NCBI GenBank assembly: GCA_025999455.1
Contig: AP024683.1
Location: 3,412,451 to 3,476,450 of the forward strand
From: Geminicoccaceae bacterium
Lineage (GTDB): Bacteria; Pseudomonadota; Alphaproteobacteria; Geminicoccales; Geminicoccaceae
Reading direction: 5' to 3'
DNA length: 64,000 nt
Shown here in pieces: positions 53,353 to 62,505 of the stretch (the stretch's first letter is position 1; the number at the start of each line of letters is the position of its first letter). Made by a program: the position numbers and the translations under genes. The notes under the pieces are model-generated. The model was not told the DNA's origin. It did no database searches and was given only the letters and a program-made list of their open reading frames with translations.

Positions 53353-53732
53353 GGCCGCCTCCCCTTCGACGTCGTTCGAGCCCCTCGGTCTATGGCGGCC
53401 GCGGCGCGCCGGAACAATCGCGTGCGCGGCATCGCCCCGTTGCCGCGGGCCGGATCGAAGGGGGAGACTTCGTTCGCCGCGTCCGGGGCCGGTGGGTCGG
53501 AGGGAAAGCGCAACCCGGTGCGCGAAGCCCTGCGCGGGCCGCCCCTCCGCGGAGCCGGCTCGTTCCGCTCAACCCTTTGCTTCTTCAAAGAGAAGTCCGA
53601 GAGGTCGACCGAGAGGCGAAACCGGGCGACGGACGGCTTCGCCCTCCGCTCGATAGGGCCCGACCGGCGCGTCGGTTAAATTTCCCTCGCCAGCGGCAAG
53701 ATCCCGCGGGCTGCGCGCGAGCGGAGGAGGCG
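53353..53732. other. 380-base intergenic region
   Basis: Divergent gap between the enolase-superfamily gene and the secreted coiled-coil gene. It holds a short A/T-richer segment near 53685-53695 (ggttaaatttccc) that could contribute to a promoter for the plus-strand gene, and a GGAGGAGG ribosome site just before its ATG. I see no RNA gene, riboswitch or credible ORF. Confidence 0.5.
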
Positions 53733-54956
53733 ATGCCCGTCACCCGTCCCTCGAAGCTGGTCGTTCTCGTCTCGGTCCTCACCGTCCTCGTCGGCGGCAC
53801 GGCCCGGGCCGGAACCGAGCTCGATGCAGAGATCGCCCAACGGCGCATCGAGCTCGCCGCGCTCGAGCGGAGCGTGGCGCAGCTGCGCGAGCTCGTGGCC
53901 GCCGCCTCGCGCGGTGACCTCCTGTTGCGCGACGACCGCCTCGGGCTCGTCCACCCGCTGCCGCGCGCCACCCTCGCCGAGCGGGCGGCGACCGCCGCTG
54001 CCCTGCCCGCCGCGGTTCGCCCGCTCGCCCGCCCGATCCTGCCGCCCGGCACGACGCCCACCGCCCTCGTCGAGGCCCTCGCCGCCGAGACCCGAGCGCT
54101 CGTCGACCGCGAGCTCGTGCCCCAGATCGGCGCCCTCGAACGGGCCCGCGCCGGCACGGTCGAACGGATCGCCTGGCTCGAGGAGGAGATCCGACGCCGC
54201 GCCGAAGAGGCGCGGCTCGCCGCCGAACGGGCGCGCCAGGCGGCCGAAGAGCGGGCCCGGATCGAGGCCGAACGCCAGCGCGTCGAGGCCGAGCGCGCCC
54301 GGCTCGAAGCGGAGCGTCGGCGGGTCGAAGCCGAAGAGCGGCGGCTCGCCGAAGAGCAGGCCCGCATCGAGGCCGAGCTCGCCCGCGCGCGCCCGCCCGA
54401 ACGGCCGCCGGCCGCGGCCGCGCTGCCCGCCGCCGCCCCCGTCACGCAGCCGGTCCGCCGCGCCTTCGAGCGGGTGGAGACGGTGCACGAGACCCGGAGC
54501 GTGCGCCTCGAGCCGGCCGGCGGCCCGGCCCAGCAGATCAGCGTCGGCCGCACGCCCGAGGGCTTCGTCCTCTTCAACCTCTGGCTCGACCGGGACCGCC
54601 GGATCGGCAGTTTCGTGTGCAGTTGGGCGGTGCGCGGGCTCGACGATCCCCTGCCGCTCGGCCGCGAGACGACCGTGGCGCTCGCCGGCAGCTGCACGAG
54701 CGAAGCGGGGCCGCCGCTGCCCGTGGCTTCGGTCCTTCGCCTCGAGGTCGAGGGGCTCGAGCTCGTGACGGATCGCCGGCGCGGACCGGCCGAGCTCTGG
54801 ACCGGCACCCGCGACGGCACGGTCCGGCTCGAGAGCACGGGGAGCTTCGTGTTGCGGACGCCCAAGACCGCCAGGCCCGGCGACGAACTCCGGCTGCGGA
54901 TCGTCCAGCCGGGCTGCTGCACACCGCTCGAGGTGATCTGGCGCTATCCCGGCTGA
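53733..54956 (+). CDS. secreted coiled-coil protein of unknown function
   Basis: Exported protein of 407 residues: signal peptide (KLVVLVSVLTVLVGGTARAG), a first helical segment (IAQRRIELAALERSVAQLRE), then a long charged coiled coil (about 145-225) built of EAERxRxEAE-type repeats, a Pro/Ala hinge, and a C-terminal beta-rich domain (GFVLFNLWLDRDRRIGSFVC, TVALAGSCTSEAGPPLPVAS) ending in QPGCCTPLEVIWRYPG. Four Cys in the last domain could form disulfides. The layout suggests a periplasmic spacer or envelope-spanning protein. Family not recognised. Strong GGAGGAGG before the ATG. Confidence 0.75.
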   Translation: MPVTRPSKLVVLVSVLTVLVGGTARAGTELDAEIAQRRIELAALERSVAQLRELVAAASRGDLLLRDDRLGLVHPLPRATLAERAATAAALPAAVRPLARPILPPGTTPTALVEALAAETRALVDRELVPQIGALERARAGTVERIAWLEEEIRRRAEEARLAAERARQAAEERARIEAERQRVEAERARLEAERRRVEAEERRLAEEQARIEAELARARPPERPPAAAALPAAAPVTQPVRRAFERVETVHETRSVRLEPAGGPAQQISVGRTPEGFVLFNLWLDRDRRIGSFVCSWAVRGLDDPLPLGRETTVALAGSCTSEAGPPLPVASVLRLEVEGLELVTDRRRGPAELWTGTRDGTVRLESTGSFVLRTPKTARPGDELRLRIVQPGCCTPLEVIWRYPG

Positions 54957-54998
54957 GCCCTCCCGCGAGCGAACGCCAAGGCGCGCGGATCCCCGCTC

Positions 54999-55451
54999 TC
55001 AGCCGTCGAGCGGGACTTCGTGATAGTCGAGGGCCCATTCGCGCATGAAGCGGACCCGGGTCGGGCGGATCCGGTAGACCACGAGCTCCGGGTTGTCGGG
55101 CGTGCCGAGATAAGCGCGCAGGAGCGGGTTCGTGCGCCAGATCTCGTCGAGCAGGGCACGGTCGGTGACCGGCTCGGCGAGCCCCGTGATCCGCACCTGG
55201 TCGTGGTCGGGCGAGAGGTAGCAGAGCTCGCAGCGCGGGTTGCGCTCGAGCTCGATGGTCTTGTGGTAACGGCGCAGGTTGGCGACGTAGACGACGAAGC
55301 CGTCGGTCTTGACCGGGCTCACCGGTCGCACGCGCGGTTGCTCGCCGTCGACGGTGGCGAGGCGCGGGAAGCGGTCGGCGGCGATCACCGCCCGGGCGAG
55401 GTCGGGCAGGCGTGCTGGATCGACCGGCTCGGGGGTCGGGCGTTTGCTCAT
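54999..55451 (-). CDS. pyridoxamine 5'-phosphate oxidase-like FMN-binding protein
   Basis: Split-barrel flavoprotein of 150 residues: FPRLATVDGEQPRVRPVSPV, YVANLRRYHKTIELERNPRC, ELCYLSPDHDQVRITGLAEP and VYRIRPTRVRFMREWALDYH. The pattern fits the general stress protein 26/PNPOx-like group, which binds FMN, F420 or heme; which one is unknown. ATGA overlap with the DedA/TVP38 gene upstream. Confidence 0.86.
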   Translation of the reverse strand: MSKRPTPEPVDPARLPDLARAVIAADRFPRLATVDGEQPRVRPVSPVKTDGFVVYVANLRRYHKTIELERNPRCELCYLSPDHDQVRITGLAEPVTDRALLDEIWRTNPLLRAYLGTPDNPELVVYRIRPTRVRFMREWALDYHEVPLDG

Positions 55452-56143
55452 GGTGCAGGCTCGCTCGGCTCGGTCGGGCGGGCGTTGCCGACGCCCACCG
55501 GCAGGGGGGTCCGCGCGGCGCGCAGCGCGAGCGGGCGGACCAGGATCCAGATCAGGGGCGGCAGGAGAGCGCTCGCCACGAGCGCGAGCCCCGGTCGTTC
55601 GAGGCCGAAGGCGCCCAGCGCAGCGAAGGCGGTCGCCATCGGCAACGACCCGGCGGCGAGTGCCGCGAGGAAGGTCGGCAGATGCATGCGGGCGAGCCCG
55701 GCCATGCAGGCCACGACCTCGGGGAAGACCGGCAGCCAGCGCGACAAGAGGACGAGCCACGCCCCCACCCGGGCGAAGAGCCGCTCCCCCTCGGCGAGCC
55801 CCTCCTCCCCGAGGATCGCCCGCGCGGCGCGCGGCCCGGCGGCGCGGCAGAGCAGATAGCCGGTGAGACCGGCGAGCATCGAACCCGCGGCCCCCAAGAG
55901 CCCGCCCAGGACGGCACCGTGGACGAAGCCGAGCGCGCTCATGACCGCGGTCGCCGGGATCGGCAGCAGCAGATCCGACCAGAGGAGCCCCATCGCGACG
56001 AGCGTGGCCGCGGCACCTTGCGCCTGGAGCCGAGCGGCGAGTGCGCTCGGATCGAGGGCCGCCTCGAGCGCCTCGCCCCAGATCAGGAACGGCACGAGGA
56101 CGAGGATCGCGAGGCTCAGGAAGACGAGGGCGAGACGACGCAT
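55448..56143 (-). CDS. TVP38/DedA family membrane protein
   Basis: Membrane protein of 231 residues with about six helices. The SNARE-associated/VTT domain shows LLPIPATAVMSALGFVHGAV, LGGLLGAAGSMLAGLTGYLL and RVGAWLVLLSRWLPVFPEVV. DedA and TVP38 proteins act as scramblases or transporters of lipid carriers; the exact substrate is not predictable. Divergent from cnoX and coupled to the pyridoxamine-oxidase-like gene. Confidence 0.88.
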   Translation of the reverse strand: MRRLALVFLSLAILVLVPFLIWGEALEAALDPSALAARLQAQGAAATLVAMGLLWSDLLLPIPATAVMSALGFVHGAVLGGLLGAAGSMLAGLTGYLLCRAAGPRAARAILGEEGLAEGERLFARVGAWLVLLSRWLPVFPEVVACMAGLARMHLPTFLAALAAGSLPMATAFAALGAFGLERPGLALVASALLPPLIWILVRPLALRAARTPLPVGVGNARPTEPSEPAP

Positions 56144-56438
56144 CGAGGCTCGAGAGCTCCTCGGCCGTCGCGGCGCCGCGGGCTCGGCACCACCGCGGAC
56201 AGCGGACGGGCCCGCGGGATCCGCCACGGCCGACTCTCTCTTGGACCCGGACGAGGTCGCCCGGCAAGGGTCGAGCCGGGCTTGTAACCGACGCCTTCGG
56301 CGCTCACATTACGCGCGGCTTTCGGGACCCGCAGCACTCGGGACCCACGGCAGCCCTGCCGAACGCGCCGCGGGTCCGAGACGGTTCGGGCGCCGCGCGG
56401 CGGGGAACGGCAGCCGCCCACGGACGAGGATCGCGAGC
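56144..56438. other. divergent intergenic region upstream of cnoX
   Basis: 295 bases between the DedA/TVP38 start and cnoX. A TTGTAA at 56282 with ACATTA 18 bases later is a weak candidate promoter for cnoX, which would leave a 5' leader of about 120 bases. No riboswitch or ORF is convincing. Confidence 0.4.
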
Positions 56439-57359
56439 ATGCAGTTCTTCAGCGGCGCGGCCGCCAAAGCGAAGGCCGCCACGGACGCCGATCCGATCAT
56501 CAAGGACGGCTCGCTCGAGACGTTCGCCAAGGACGTCATCCAGGCGTCCTTGACCACGCCGGTCCTCGTCGACTTCTGGGCGCCCTGGTGCGGTCCCTGC
56601 AAGCAGCTCGGGCCGGTCCTCGAAAAGGTCGTCCGCGCGGCGGGCGGCAAGGTCAAGCTCGTCAAGATCAACATCGACGAGAACCCCGAACTCGCCCAGC
56701 AATTGCGGGTCCAATCGGTCCCCACGGTCTACGCCTTCCTCGGCGGCCAGCCGGTCACGGGCTTCGTGGGCGCGCAGCCCGAGAGCCAGATCAAGGCGCT
56801 GATCGAAAAGCTCGTGGGCGAGCCTCTGGGCGCCGACGTCGCAGCCGATCTCGAGGCGGCACGCGCGGCGCTCGAGCGCGGCGAAGCCAAAACCGCCGCG
56901 GCGATCTACAACGCCATCCTGCGCGCCGACCCCGAGAACCCCGAGGCGATCGGCGGGCTCGCCCGCTGCCTCCTGGCCACCGGCCAGCGCGAGGACGCCA
57001 AGCGGCTCCTCGACAAGGCGCCGAAATCGCAGGCCAACCATCCGGCGATCACCGGCGCACAGGCCGCCCTGCAGCTCGCCGAGGAGGCGGGCGAGATCGG
57101 CGATCCGGCCACGCTCGAAGCCCGCCTCGCGGCCGACCCGGACGATCACGAGGCCCGCTACCGGCTCGCGACCGCCCTCTTCCTGCGCGGCAAGCTCGAG
57201 CCCGCGATGGAGCATCTCTGCCGGATCGTGAAGAAGGATCGGGCCTGGAAGGACGACGCGGCGCGCAAGCAGCTCATCCGCTTCTTCGACGCGCTCGGGC
57301 CCAAGCACCCGGCCACGCTCAAGGGACGGCGGATGCTGTCGAGCGTACTGTTCTCCTGA
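56439..57359 (+). CDS. cnoX: thioredoxin/TPR co-chaperone CnoX (YbbN)
   Basis: Chaperedoxin of 306 residues: thioredoxin domain (about 20-125) with the active site WAPWCGPCKQLGPV (Cys51, Cys54), then a TPR-like domain with AALERGEAKTAAAIYNAILR and ARCLLATGQREDAKRLLDKA. It protects substrates from oxidation and hands them to GroEL or DnaK. It keeps both Cys, as in Caulobacter, unlike E. coli YbbN. Followed at once by the Lon N-domain gene, a frequent alphaproteobacterial pairing. Confidence 0.94.
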   Translation: MQFFSGAAAKAKAATDADPIIKDGSLETFAKDVIQASLTTPVLVDFWAPWCGPCKQLGPVLEKVVRAAGGKVKLVKINIDENPELAQQLRVQSVPTVYAFLGGQPVTGFVGAQPESQIKALIEKLVGEPLGADVAADLEAARAALERGEAKTAAAIYNAILRADPENPEAIGGLARCLLATGQREDAKRLLDKAPKSQANHPAITGAQAALQLAEEAGEIGDPATLEARLAADPDDHEARYRLATALFLRGKLEPAMEHLCRIVKKDRAWKDDAARKQLIRFFDALGPKHPATLKGRRMLSSVLFS

Positions 57360-57367
57360 ACGCGCCG

Positions 57368-58018
57368 ATGCGCTCCGCCGCGCAGAGTGTCCCCACGCGG
57401 TTCCCGATCTTCCCCCTCGAGGGGGCGCTCCTCCTGCCCGGCGGCAACCTGCCGCTCAACATCTTCGAGCCGCGCTACCTCGCCATGGTGCGTGACGCCA
57501 TGCGCACGCACCGGGTCATCGGCATGATCCAGCCGACCGAGCCCGAGCAGCCGGGCCGGCGGCGGGGGATCTACCGCACGGGGTGTTTGGGCGGCATCAC
57601 GCGCTTCGCCGAGACCGACGACGGCCGCTTCCTCATCACCCTCACCGGGCTCTGCCGCTTCGACGTGGTCGAGGAGCTCACGGTCACCACACCCTACCGC
57701 CAGGTCGTCGCCGATTTCGAGCGCTGGCGCGGCGATCTCGCGCCGGCCGATCCTCCCGAGGATTTGCGGCCCCGTTTGCTCGACGCGACCTGCGCTTATT
57801 TCCGACGCCGCGGGATAGAAACCGACTGGGAGGCCGTGAGCGGGGCGCCGCTCGCCGCGCTCGTGACCTCGCTCGCGATGCTCTGCCCCTTCGCGCCGAC
57901 CGAGAAGCAGGCGCTGCTCGAGGCCTCGAGCCTCGAGGACCAGGCGGAGCTCTTGATCACGCTCATGGACATGGACGTGCGGGCGGACCTGGCGAGTGCA
58001 CCGCTGGTCCGCCACTGA
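57368..58018 (+). CDS. Lon protease N-terminal (LON substrate-binding) domain protein
   Basis: Stand-alone LON domain of 216 residues without the ATPase or protease parts: [60 protein letters not shown] and [16 protein letters not shown], then a helical C-terminus. It may present or bind unfolded substrates. It starts 8 bases after cnoX, so the two are co-expressed, and it is followed 10 bases on by the Trm112-like gene. Confidence 0.9.
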   Translation: MRSAAQSVPTRFPIFPLEGALLLPGGNLPLNIFEPRYLAMVRDAMRTHRVIGMIQPTEPEQPGRRRGIYRTGCLGGITRFAETDDGRFLITLTGLCRFDVVEELTVTTPYRQVVADFERWRGDLAPADPPEDLRPRLLDATCAYFRRRGIETDWEAVSGAPLAALVTSLAMLCPFAPTEKQALLEASSLEDQAELLITLMDMDVRADLASAPLVRH

Positions 58019-58028
58019 GGGAGGGAGG

Positions 58029-58253
58029 ATGGCCGAACGCGAGGGCGAAGTCGGAGTCGATCCGCGGCTCTTGGAGCTCCTCGTCTGCCCGCTCACCAAG
58101 GGTCCGCTCCGCTGGGACCGGGCCAAGAACGAGCTCGTCTCCGAACAGGCCGGGCTCGCCTACCCGATCCGCGACGGCATCCCGATCATGCTGGTCGAGG
58201 AAGCGCGACCGCTCGGCGAAGGCGAGGCCGTGCCCGAGGAACTCCGCCGGTGA
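58029..58253 (+). CDS. Trm112 family (DUF343/YcaR-like) protein
   Basis: 74-residue protein with the Trm112 core [40 protein letters not shown] and LVEEARPL. Trm112 proteins activate methyltransferases in eukaryotes and archaea; bacterial ones are small zinc-ribbon-like proteins, here with only one Cys, of unclear role. GGGAGG SD 3 bases before the ATG region and a GTGA overlap with the DUF971 gene. Confidence 0.92.
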   Translation: MAEREGEVGVDPRLLELLVCPLTKGPLRWDRAKNELVSEQAGLAYPIRDGIPIMLVEEARPLGEGEAVPEELRR

Positions 58254-58621
58254 ACCCGCGCGAGAACGAGCCCTGGCCGCTCGAGATCCGCGTCAAGCGA
58301 GCCGAGCGCTGTCTCGAGATCGATTTCGACGACGGTCGGACCTTCACCCTGCCGGCCGAACTCCTGCGGGTCGAGAGCCCCTCGGCCGAGGTCCAAGGCC
58401 ACACGCCGTCGCAGAAGGTCGTCGTCGCCGGCAAGCGCAACGTCGCGATCCGCGACCTCGAGCCGGTCGGTAACTACGCCGTGCGGATCGTGTTCGACGA
58501 CGGTCACGATACCGGGATCTATTCCTGGTCCTATCTCTACATGCTCGGTCGCGATCGCGAGCGGATTTGGCAGGCCTATCTGGACGCACTCGCCGCCCGC
58601 GGCCTGTCGCGCGACCGCTGA
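58250..58621 (+). CDS. DUF971 family protein (gamma-butyrobetaine hydroxylase N-domain-like)
   Basis: 123-residue protein with the DUF971 pattern: [80 protein letters not shown]. Stand-alone members are linked by genomic context to Fe-S metabolism in other bacteria, but no activity is established here. GTG start coupled to the Trm112 gene. Confidence 0.92.
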   Translation: MNPRENEPWPLEIRVKRAERCLEIDFDDGRTFTLPAELLRVESPSAEVQGHTPSQKVVVAGKRNVAIRDLEPVGNYAVRIVFDDGHDTGIYSWSYLYMLGRDRERIWQAYLDALAARGLSRDR

Positions 58622-58645
58622 AATGCCGGGCCGGGCCGGGCGGTC

Positions 58646-59800
58646 GTGACGATCCGGATCCTGCACACGGCCGATTGGCACCTGGGCGCCCCCTTCACCT
58701 GGATTTCGGGTGACGCCGGGGCGGTTCTCCGTGAGCGGCGGATCGAGGTGATCCGCGAGATCGCAGCGCTCGCGCGGGCGCGGCAGGTCGACGCCGTCCT
58801 GGTCGCGGGCGACGTGTTCGACGGCCAGCACGTCGCCGACGCGCTGCTCGACCGCACCCTCGAGATCCTCGCGAGCTGGGACGGGCTCTGGATCCTGCTC
58901 CCCGGCAACCACGATCCGGCGCGCGCCGAGAGCGTGTGGACCCGTCTCGTTCGGCGCGGGCCGCCGCCCTCGGTCCGGATCGCCCTCGACCGCGCGCCGA
59001 TCCCGATCGCCGAGGGCCGCGCGGTCGTCCTGCCGGCTCCGCTCGCCGACCGGCGCTCGCCGGACGACCCGACCGCGTGGCTGGACGAGGCCCCGAGCCC
59101 AACCGGAGCGCTGCGGATCGGCCTCGCCCACGGGGCGGTCGAAGGCCTCGTCGCGACCGCGCAACGCGTCGCCAACCCGATCGCCCGCGACCGCGCGGCG
59201 CGCGCCGGTCTCGCTTACTTCGCCCTCGGCGATCGCCACGGCACGCTCGAGGTGGCCGCGCGGACCTGGTACGCGGGCACCCCCGAACCGGACGAGTTCC
59301 GCTACCGCGAGGCGGGGAACGTCCTCCTCGTCGAGCTCGACGGCCCCACGGCAGCACCCAGGGTCGAGGCGATCCCGACCGGCCGGTTCCACTGGGTCGA
59401 ACGGCGGCTCGAGCTCGCGCCCCGGACCCCCGCCGAGCTCGCCGCACGGATCGAGGCCCTGCGGGACGAGCTGCCGGCGGCACCGGAGCGCTGCGTCCTG
59501 CGGCTCGCGCTCGACGGCGCGGTGGATCTCGCGGGGCGAGCCGCGATCGACGAGGCGCTCGCTCGGCTCGCCGCCGCGGTCCGTCACCTCGTCCCTCTCG
59601 ACGAGCTCGTGCTCCAGCCGGCCGAGCTCGAGCTCGCCGCCCTGGAGGATGGCGGCCCGATCGGCGTCTGCGCCCGCGCGTTGCACGAGCGCACGCGGCG
59701 GGCGCCGAGCGAGGAGGAGCGGGCCGTCGCGGAGCTCGCGCTTCGGTTCCTCTGGCAGGAACGGAACCGCCTCGCGCGCGGTGAAGGAGCGGGCGGGTGA
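58646..59800 (+). CDS. SbcD-like metallophosphoesterase (DNA repair exonuclease)
   Basis: Mre11/SbcD-type phosphoesterase of 384 residues: metal-binding motifs IRILHTADWHLGAPF (Asp10, His12), VLVAGDVFDGQHVADA, LLPGNHDPAR, and GLAHGAVEG and ALGDRHGTLE in the C-terminal part. It probably forms a complex with the ATPase encoded by the next, overlapping gene. GTG start. Its C-terminal third lacks recognisable SbcD capping motifs, closer to YhaO. Confidence 0.9.
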   Translation: MTIRILHTADWHLGAPFTWISGDAGAVLRERRIEVIREIAALARARQVDAVLVAGDVFDGQHVADALLDRTLEILASWDGLWILLPGNHDPARAESVWTRLVRRGPPPSVRIALDRAPIPIAEGRAVVLPAPLADRRSPDDPTAWLDEAPSPTGALRIGLAHGAVEGLVATAQRVANPIARDRAARAGLAYFALGDRHGTLEVAARTWYAGTPEPDEFRYREAGNVLLVELDGPTAAPRVEAIPTGRFHWVERRLELAPRTPAELAARIEALRDELPAAPERCVLRLALDGAVDLAGRAAIDEALARLAAAVRHLVPLDELVLQPAELELAALEDGGPIGVCARALHERTRRAPSEEERAVAELALRFLWQERNRLARGEGAGG

Positions 59801-62496
59801 GGCTCGTCGCGCTCGAGATCCGCGACTTCCGCAAGCTCGCCGGGCTCTGGCGGATCGGCCCCTTCGACCGCGGCCTCACGCTGATCGGCGGCGACAACGA
59901 AGAGGGCAAGTCGACCGTCCTCCTCGCGCTGAAATCCGCGCTGTTCGAGGCGTGGTCGGTGGGCGGGCGGATCCGCGAGGCGATGACGGCCCACGGCGGC
60001 GGCACGCCCCGCGTCGCCGTCACCTTCGAGCTCGGCGGCACGCGCTACGAGCTCGCCAAAGAGTTCGGCCGCGACTGCACGCTCCGCGGGCCGGGCGGGC
60101 CGCTCCGGGGCGATGCCGCCGAGGCCGAACTCCAGCGCCTCCTGCGCTTCGAGCCGCGCCGCGGCCGCGCCGAACGGCGCGCCGAACATCAGGGGCTTTC
60201 GGCACTCTTCTGGGTCGATCAGGGCACGAGCTTCCTTCCCGAAACCACGGCCGCCGCGATCGCGGCCCAGCGCGACCGGCTCGGGGCGCTTCTGCGCCGG
60301 GAGATCGGCATGGTCGCGGCCGGCCCGCTGCTCGCCGCACTGCGCGCGCGGATCGAACAGCAATACGCGCAGTTCTGGACCGAGAAAGGCCAGGAGAAGC
60401 GGAGCGGCGAGCTCGCCGCGCTGCGCAGCCGGATCGCCGAGCGGGAAAGCCTCGTGGCGACGCTCCGTGCGGCACGGGCCCGCTACGACGAGGCGGTCGA
60501 GAAGCTCGAGCGGGCACGCGCCGAGCGAGCCCGCGCCGAGGCACCGGAGCGGTTGGAGCAGGCGCGCGAGCGGCTGCGCATCGCCACGGAAAGGCTCGCC
60601 CGGATCGAGCGGCTGGAGGCCGACCGCGCCCTCGCCCGCAAGACCGTCGAGGCCGAGGCGGCCGAGCTGCGAAGGCTCGAGGAAGAGCTGCGCGCTCGCG
60701 CCGAGCTCCGCGAAAAGCTCGCCCGCGACGAGGCGGCGCTGCGCGCGCTCGAGGCCGAGGCCCGAGACCTCGACCATCGGGTTCGCGAGATCGAGGAGCG
60801 GCTCGCCGCCCTCGACGCCGAGCAGACCCGGCTCGCCGAAGCGGCCGTGGCGGCCCGCAAAAGGCTCGCCCTCGCGCAGGCCGCGCGCGAGCTTCTCGAG
60901 CGCCAGCAGGAAACCGGACGGCTCCGCCGGCTCGCCGACGAGGCCGAGGAGAAAGCCGAGGCGATCGCCCGCCTGGAGGCCGAACGTTCCGCCACGCCAC
61001 CGATCGACGAAGCGCGGCTGCGGCGCTTGAAAGACCTCGCCGGCGAAGTGGACCGGCTCGAAGCCGGGCTTCTGGCTCAGGCGACCCGGATCGAGCTCTT
61101 CCCCGACCCGGGGCGCAGCGCCCGCACGGCCGAGGGTTCGCCGATCGACCCGGCCCGCCCGCTCGACCTCACGGCACCCACCGAGCTCGTGCTCGAGGGC
61201 TTCGGCCGGATCCGCGTCTCGCCCGGGGGCGATCTCGCGGGCCGCCGGCGCGCCCTCGCCCAGGCCCGCGACCATCTGGCGGCGGCCCTCGCCGAGCTCG
61301 GCCTCGGCGATCTCGCCGCGGCCGAGCGCGCCCTCGCCCGCCGCCGCGAGCTCGACGTGCGGCTCGCCGGCGAACGCAAGGCCCTCGAGGGTTTGCTGCG
61401 CGGCGCGGGCGTGCTCGACCTCGAGAGCCTCCGCAGTCGGCTCCGGGTCGAGCAGCGGCGCCTCGAAACCGGACGGCAGAGCCTCGGCGAGGACGCCGAG
61501 CCGGCGCAGCTCGCGGGAGCCTCGGACGCGGCGGCGCGAGCCGTCGAGGAGAGCGAGGGCGCGCTCGCCAAGGTCCGGGCCGAGGCCGAGGCGGCTGGTC
61601 GCAGCGCTGCGGCCGAGCGCGAACGACTCGCCGGGATCGAGGGTCGCCGGCGCGAGCTCCTGCGCGCCGTCGACAGCGCCCGCAACGAGCAGCTCGCGGC
61701 CGAAGCGCGCCTTTCCGAGGCGGATCTCGAGGCCGCTCGGCGGGCCGCGGCGGAGCGGCACCGCGAGGCGCTCGCCCGGGTCGCGGCGATCGACGGCGAG
61801 CTCGCCCGGCTCGACGGCGAGGACGTGCGGCTGCGCAAGACGCTCGCCGAGCGCGAGCTCGCCGCGCTCGAGGACGAGGTCCGGCGCTGCCGCCGCGAGG
61901 TCGACCGGCTCGAGGGTGAGGTGCGCGGGCTCGGCGTGGAAGCGTGCGACAGCCGGCTCGACGATCTGGAACGCGCGCTCGGCCAGCACCGGGCCGAGGC
62001 CGCGGCGCTCGAGCGTGAAGCCCGCGCCTGGAAGCTCCTGCGCGAGTGCTTGGCGGAGGCCGAGCGGGCCGGAGCGGAACGGCTCGTCGAGCCCGTGACC
62101 CGCCGCCTCGAGCCCTATCTCCGCCGTCTCCTGCCCGAGGCGGAGCCGTTGATCGACGCCGAGAGGCTCGTTCCGGTGGGCCTGCGCCGCAGCGACGTCG
62201 TGGAACCGCTCGAGGAGCTGAGTGTCGGCACGCGTGAGCAGCTCGCCGTGCTCGTCCGGCTCGCGCTCGGCGAGCTCCTCCTCGAGCGCGAGGGCGAAGC
62301 GCCCTGCCTCATCCTCGACGACGCGCTCGTCTTCGCCGACGAGGACCGTTTCGCGCGGATGAAGGCGATCCTCGCCAAGGCCGCGGAGCGGCAACAGATC
62401 GTCGTTCTCACCTGCCGGCCGCGCGATTGGCTCGGCCTGCCCGGCACCCGTCTCCGCCTCGAAGATTGCCGCGCGAGCGCTCCGGCGCGCGGTTGA
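59797..62496 (+). CDS. SbcC/YhaN-like AAA ATPase
   Basis: Rad50-type ATPase of 899 residues. N-terminal Walker A region LTLIGGDNEEGKSTVLLAL (31-40 core), a long coiled coil of Arg/Glu/Ala heptads (about 195-780), and C-terminal LSVGTREQLAVLVRLALGEL signature followed by LILDDALVFADEDRFARMKA Walker B and VVLTCRP. No CxxC zinc hook is visible in the coiled-coil centre, which favours the YhaN over the SbcC type. GTG start overlapping the nuclease stop by 4 bases. Confidence 0.9.
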   Translation: MRLVALEIRDFRKLAGLWRIGPFDRGLTLIGGDNEEGKSTVLLALKSALFEAWSVGGRIREAMTAHGGGTPRVAVTFELGGTRYELAKEFGRDCTLRGPGGPLRGDAAEAELQRLLRFEPRRGRAERRAEHQGLSALFWVDQGTSFLPETTAAAIAAQRDRLGALLRREIGMVAAGPLLAALRARIEQQYAQFWTEKGQEKRSGELAALRSRIAERESLVATLRAARARYDEAVEKLERARAERARAEAPERLEQARERLRIATERLARIERLEADRALARKTVEAEAAELRRLEEELRARAELREKLARDEAALRALEAEARDLDHRVREIEERLAALDAEQTRLAEAAVAARKRLALAQAARELLERQQETGRLRRLADEAEEKAEAIARLEAERSATPPIDEARLRRLKDLAGEVDRLEAGLLAQATRIELFPDPGRSARTAEGSPIDPARPLDLTAPTELVLEGFGRIRVSPGGDLAGRRRALAQARDHLAAALAELGLGDLAAAERALARRRELDVRLAGERKALEGLLRGAGVLDLESLRSRLRVEQRRLETGRQSLGEDAEPAQLAGASDAAARAVEESEGALAKVRAEAEAAGRSAAAERERLAGIEGRRRELLRAVDSARNEQLAAEARLSEADLEAARRAAAERHREALARVAAIDGELARLDGEDVRLRKTLAERELAALEDEVRRCRREVDRLEGEVRGLGVEACDSRLDDLERALGQHRAEAAALEREARAWKLLRECLAEAERAGAERLVEPVTRRLEPYLRRLLPEAEPLIDAERLVPVGLRRSDVVEPLEELSVGTREQLAVLVRLALGELLLEREGEAPCLILDDALVFADEDRFARMKAILAKAAERQQIVVLTCRPRDWLGLPGTRLRLEDCRASAPARG

Positions 62497-62505
62497 AACC
62501 GCGGG

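Noticed and set aside
53353-53732. tRNA or small RNA in the long gap
   Set aside because: No cloverleaf arms, no conserved TTCGA loop with matching acceptor stem, and only imperfect short hairpins.
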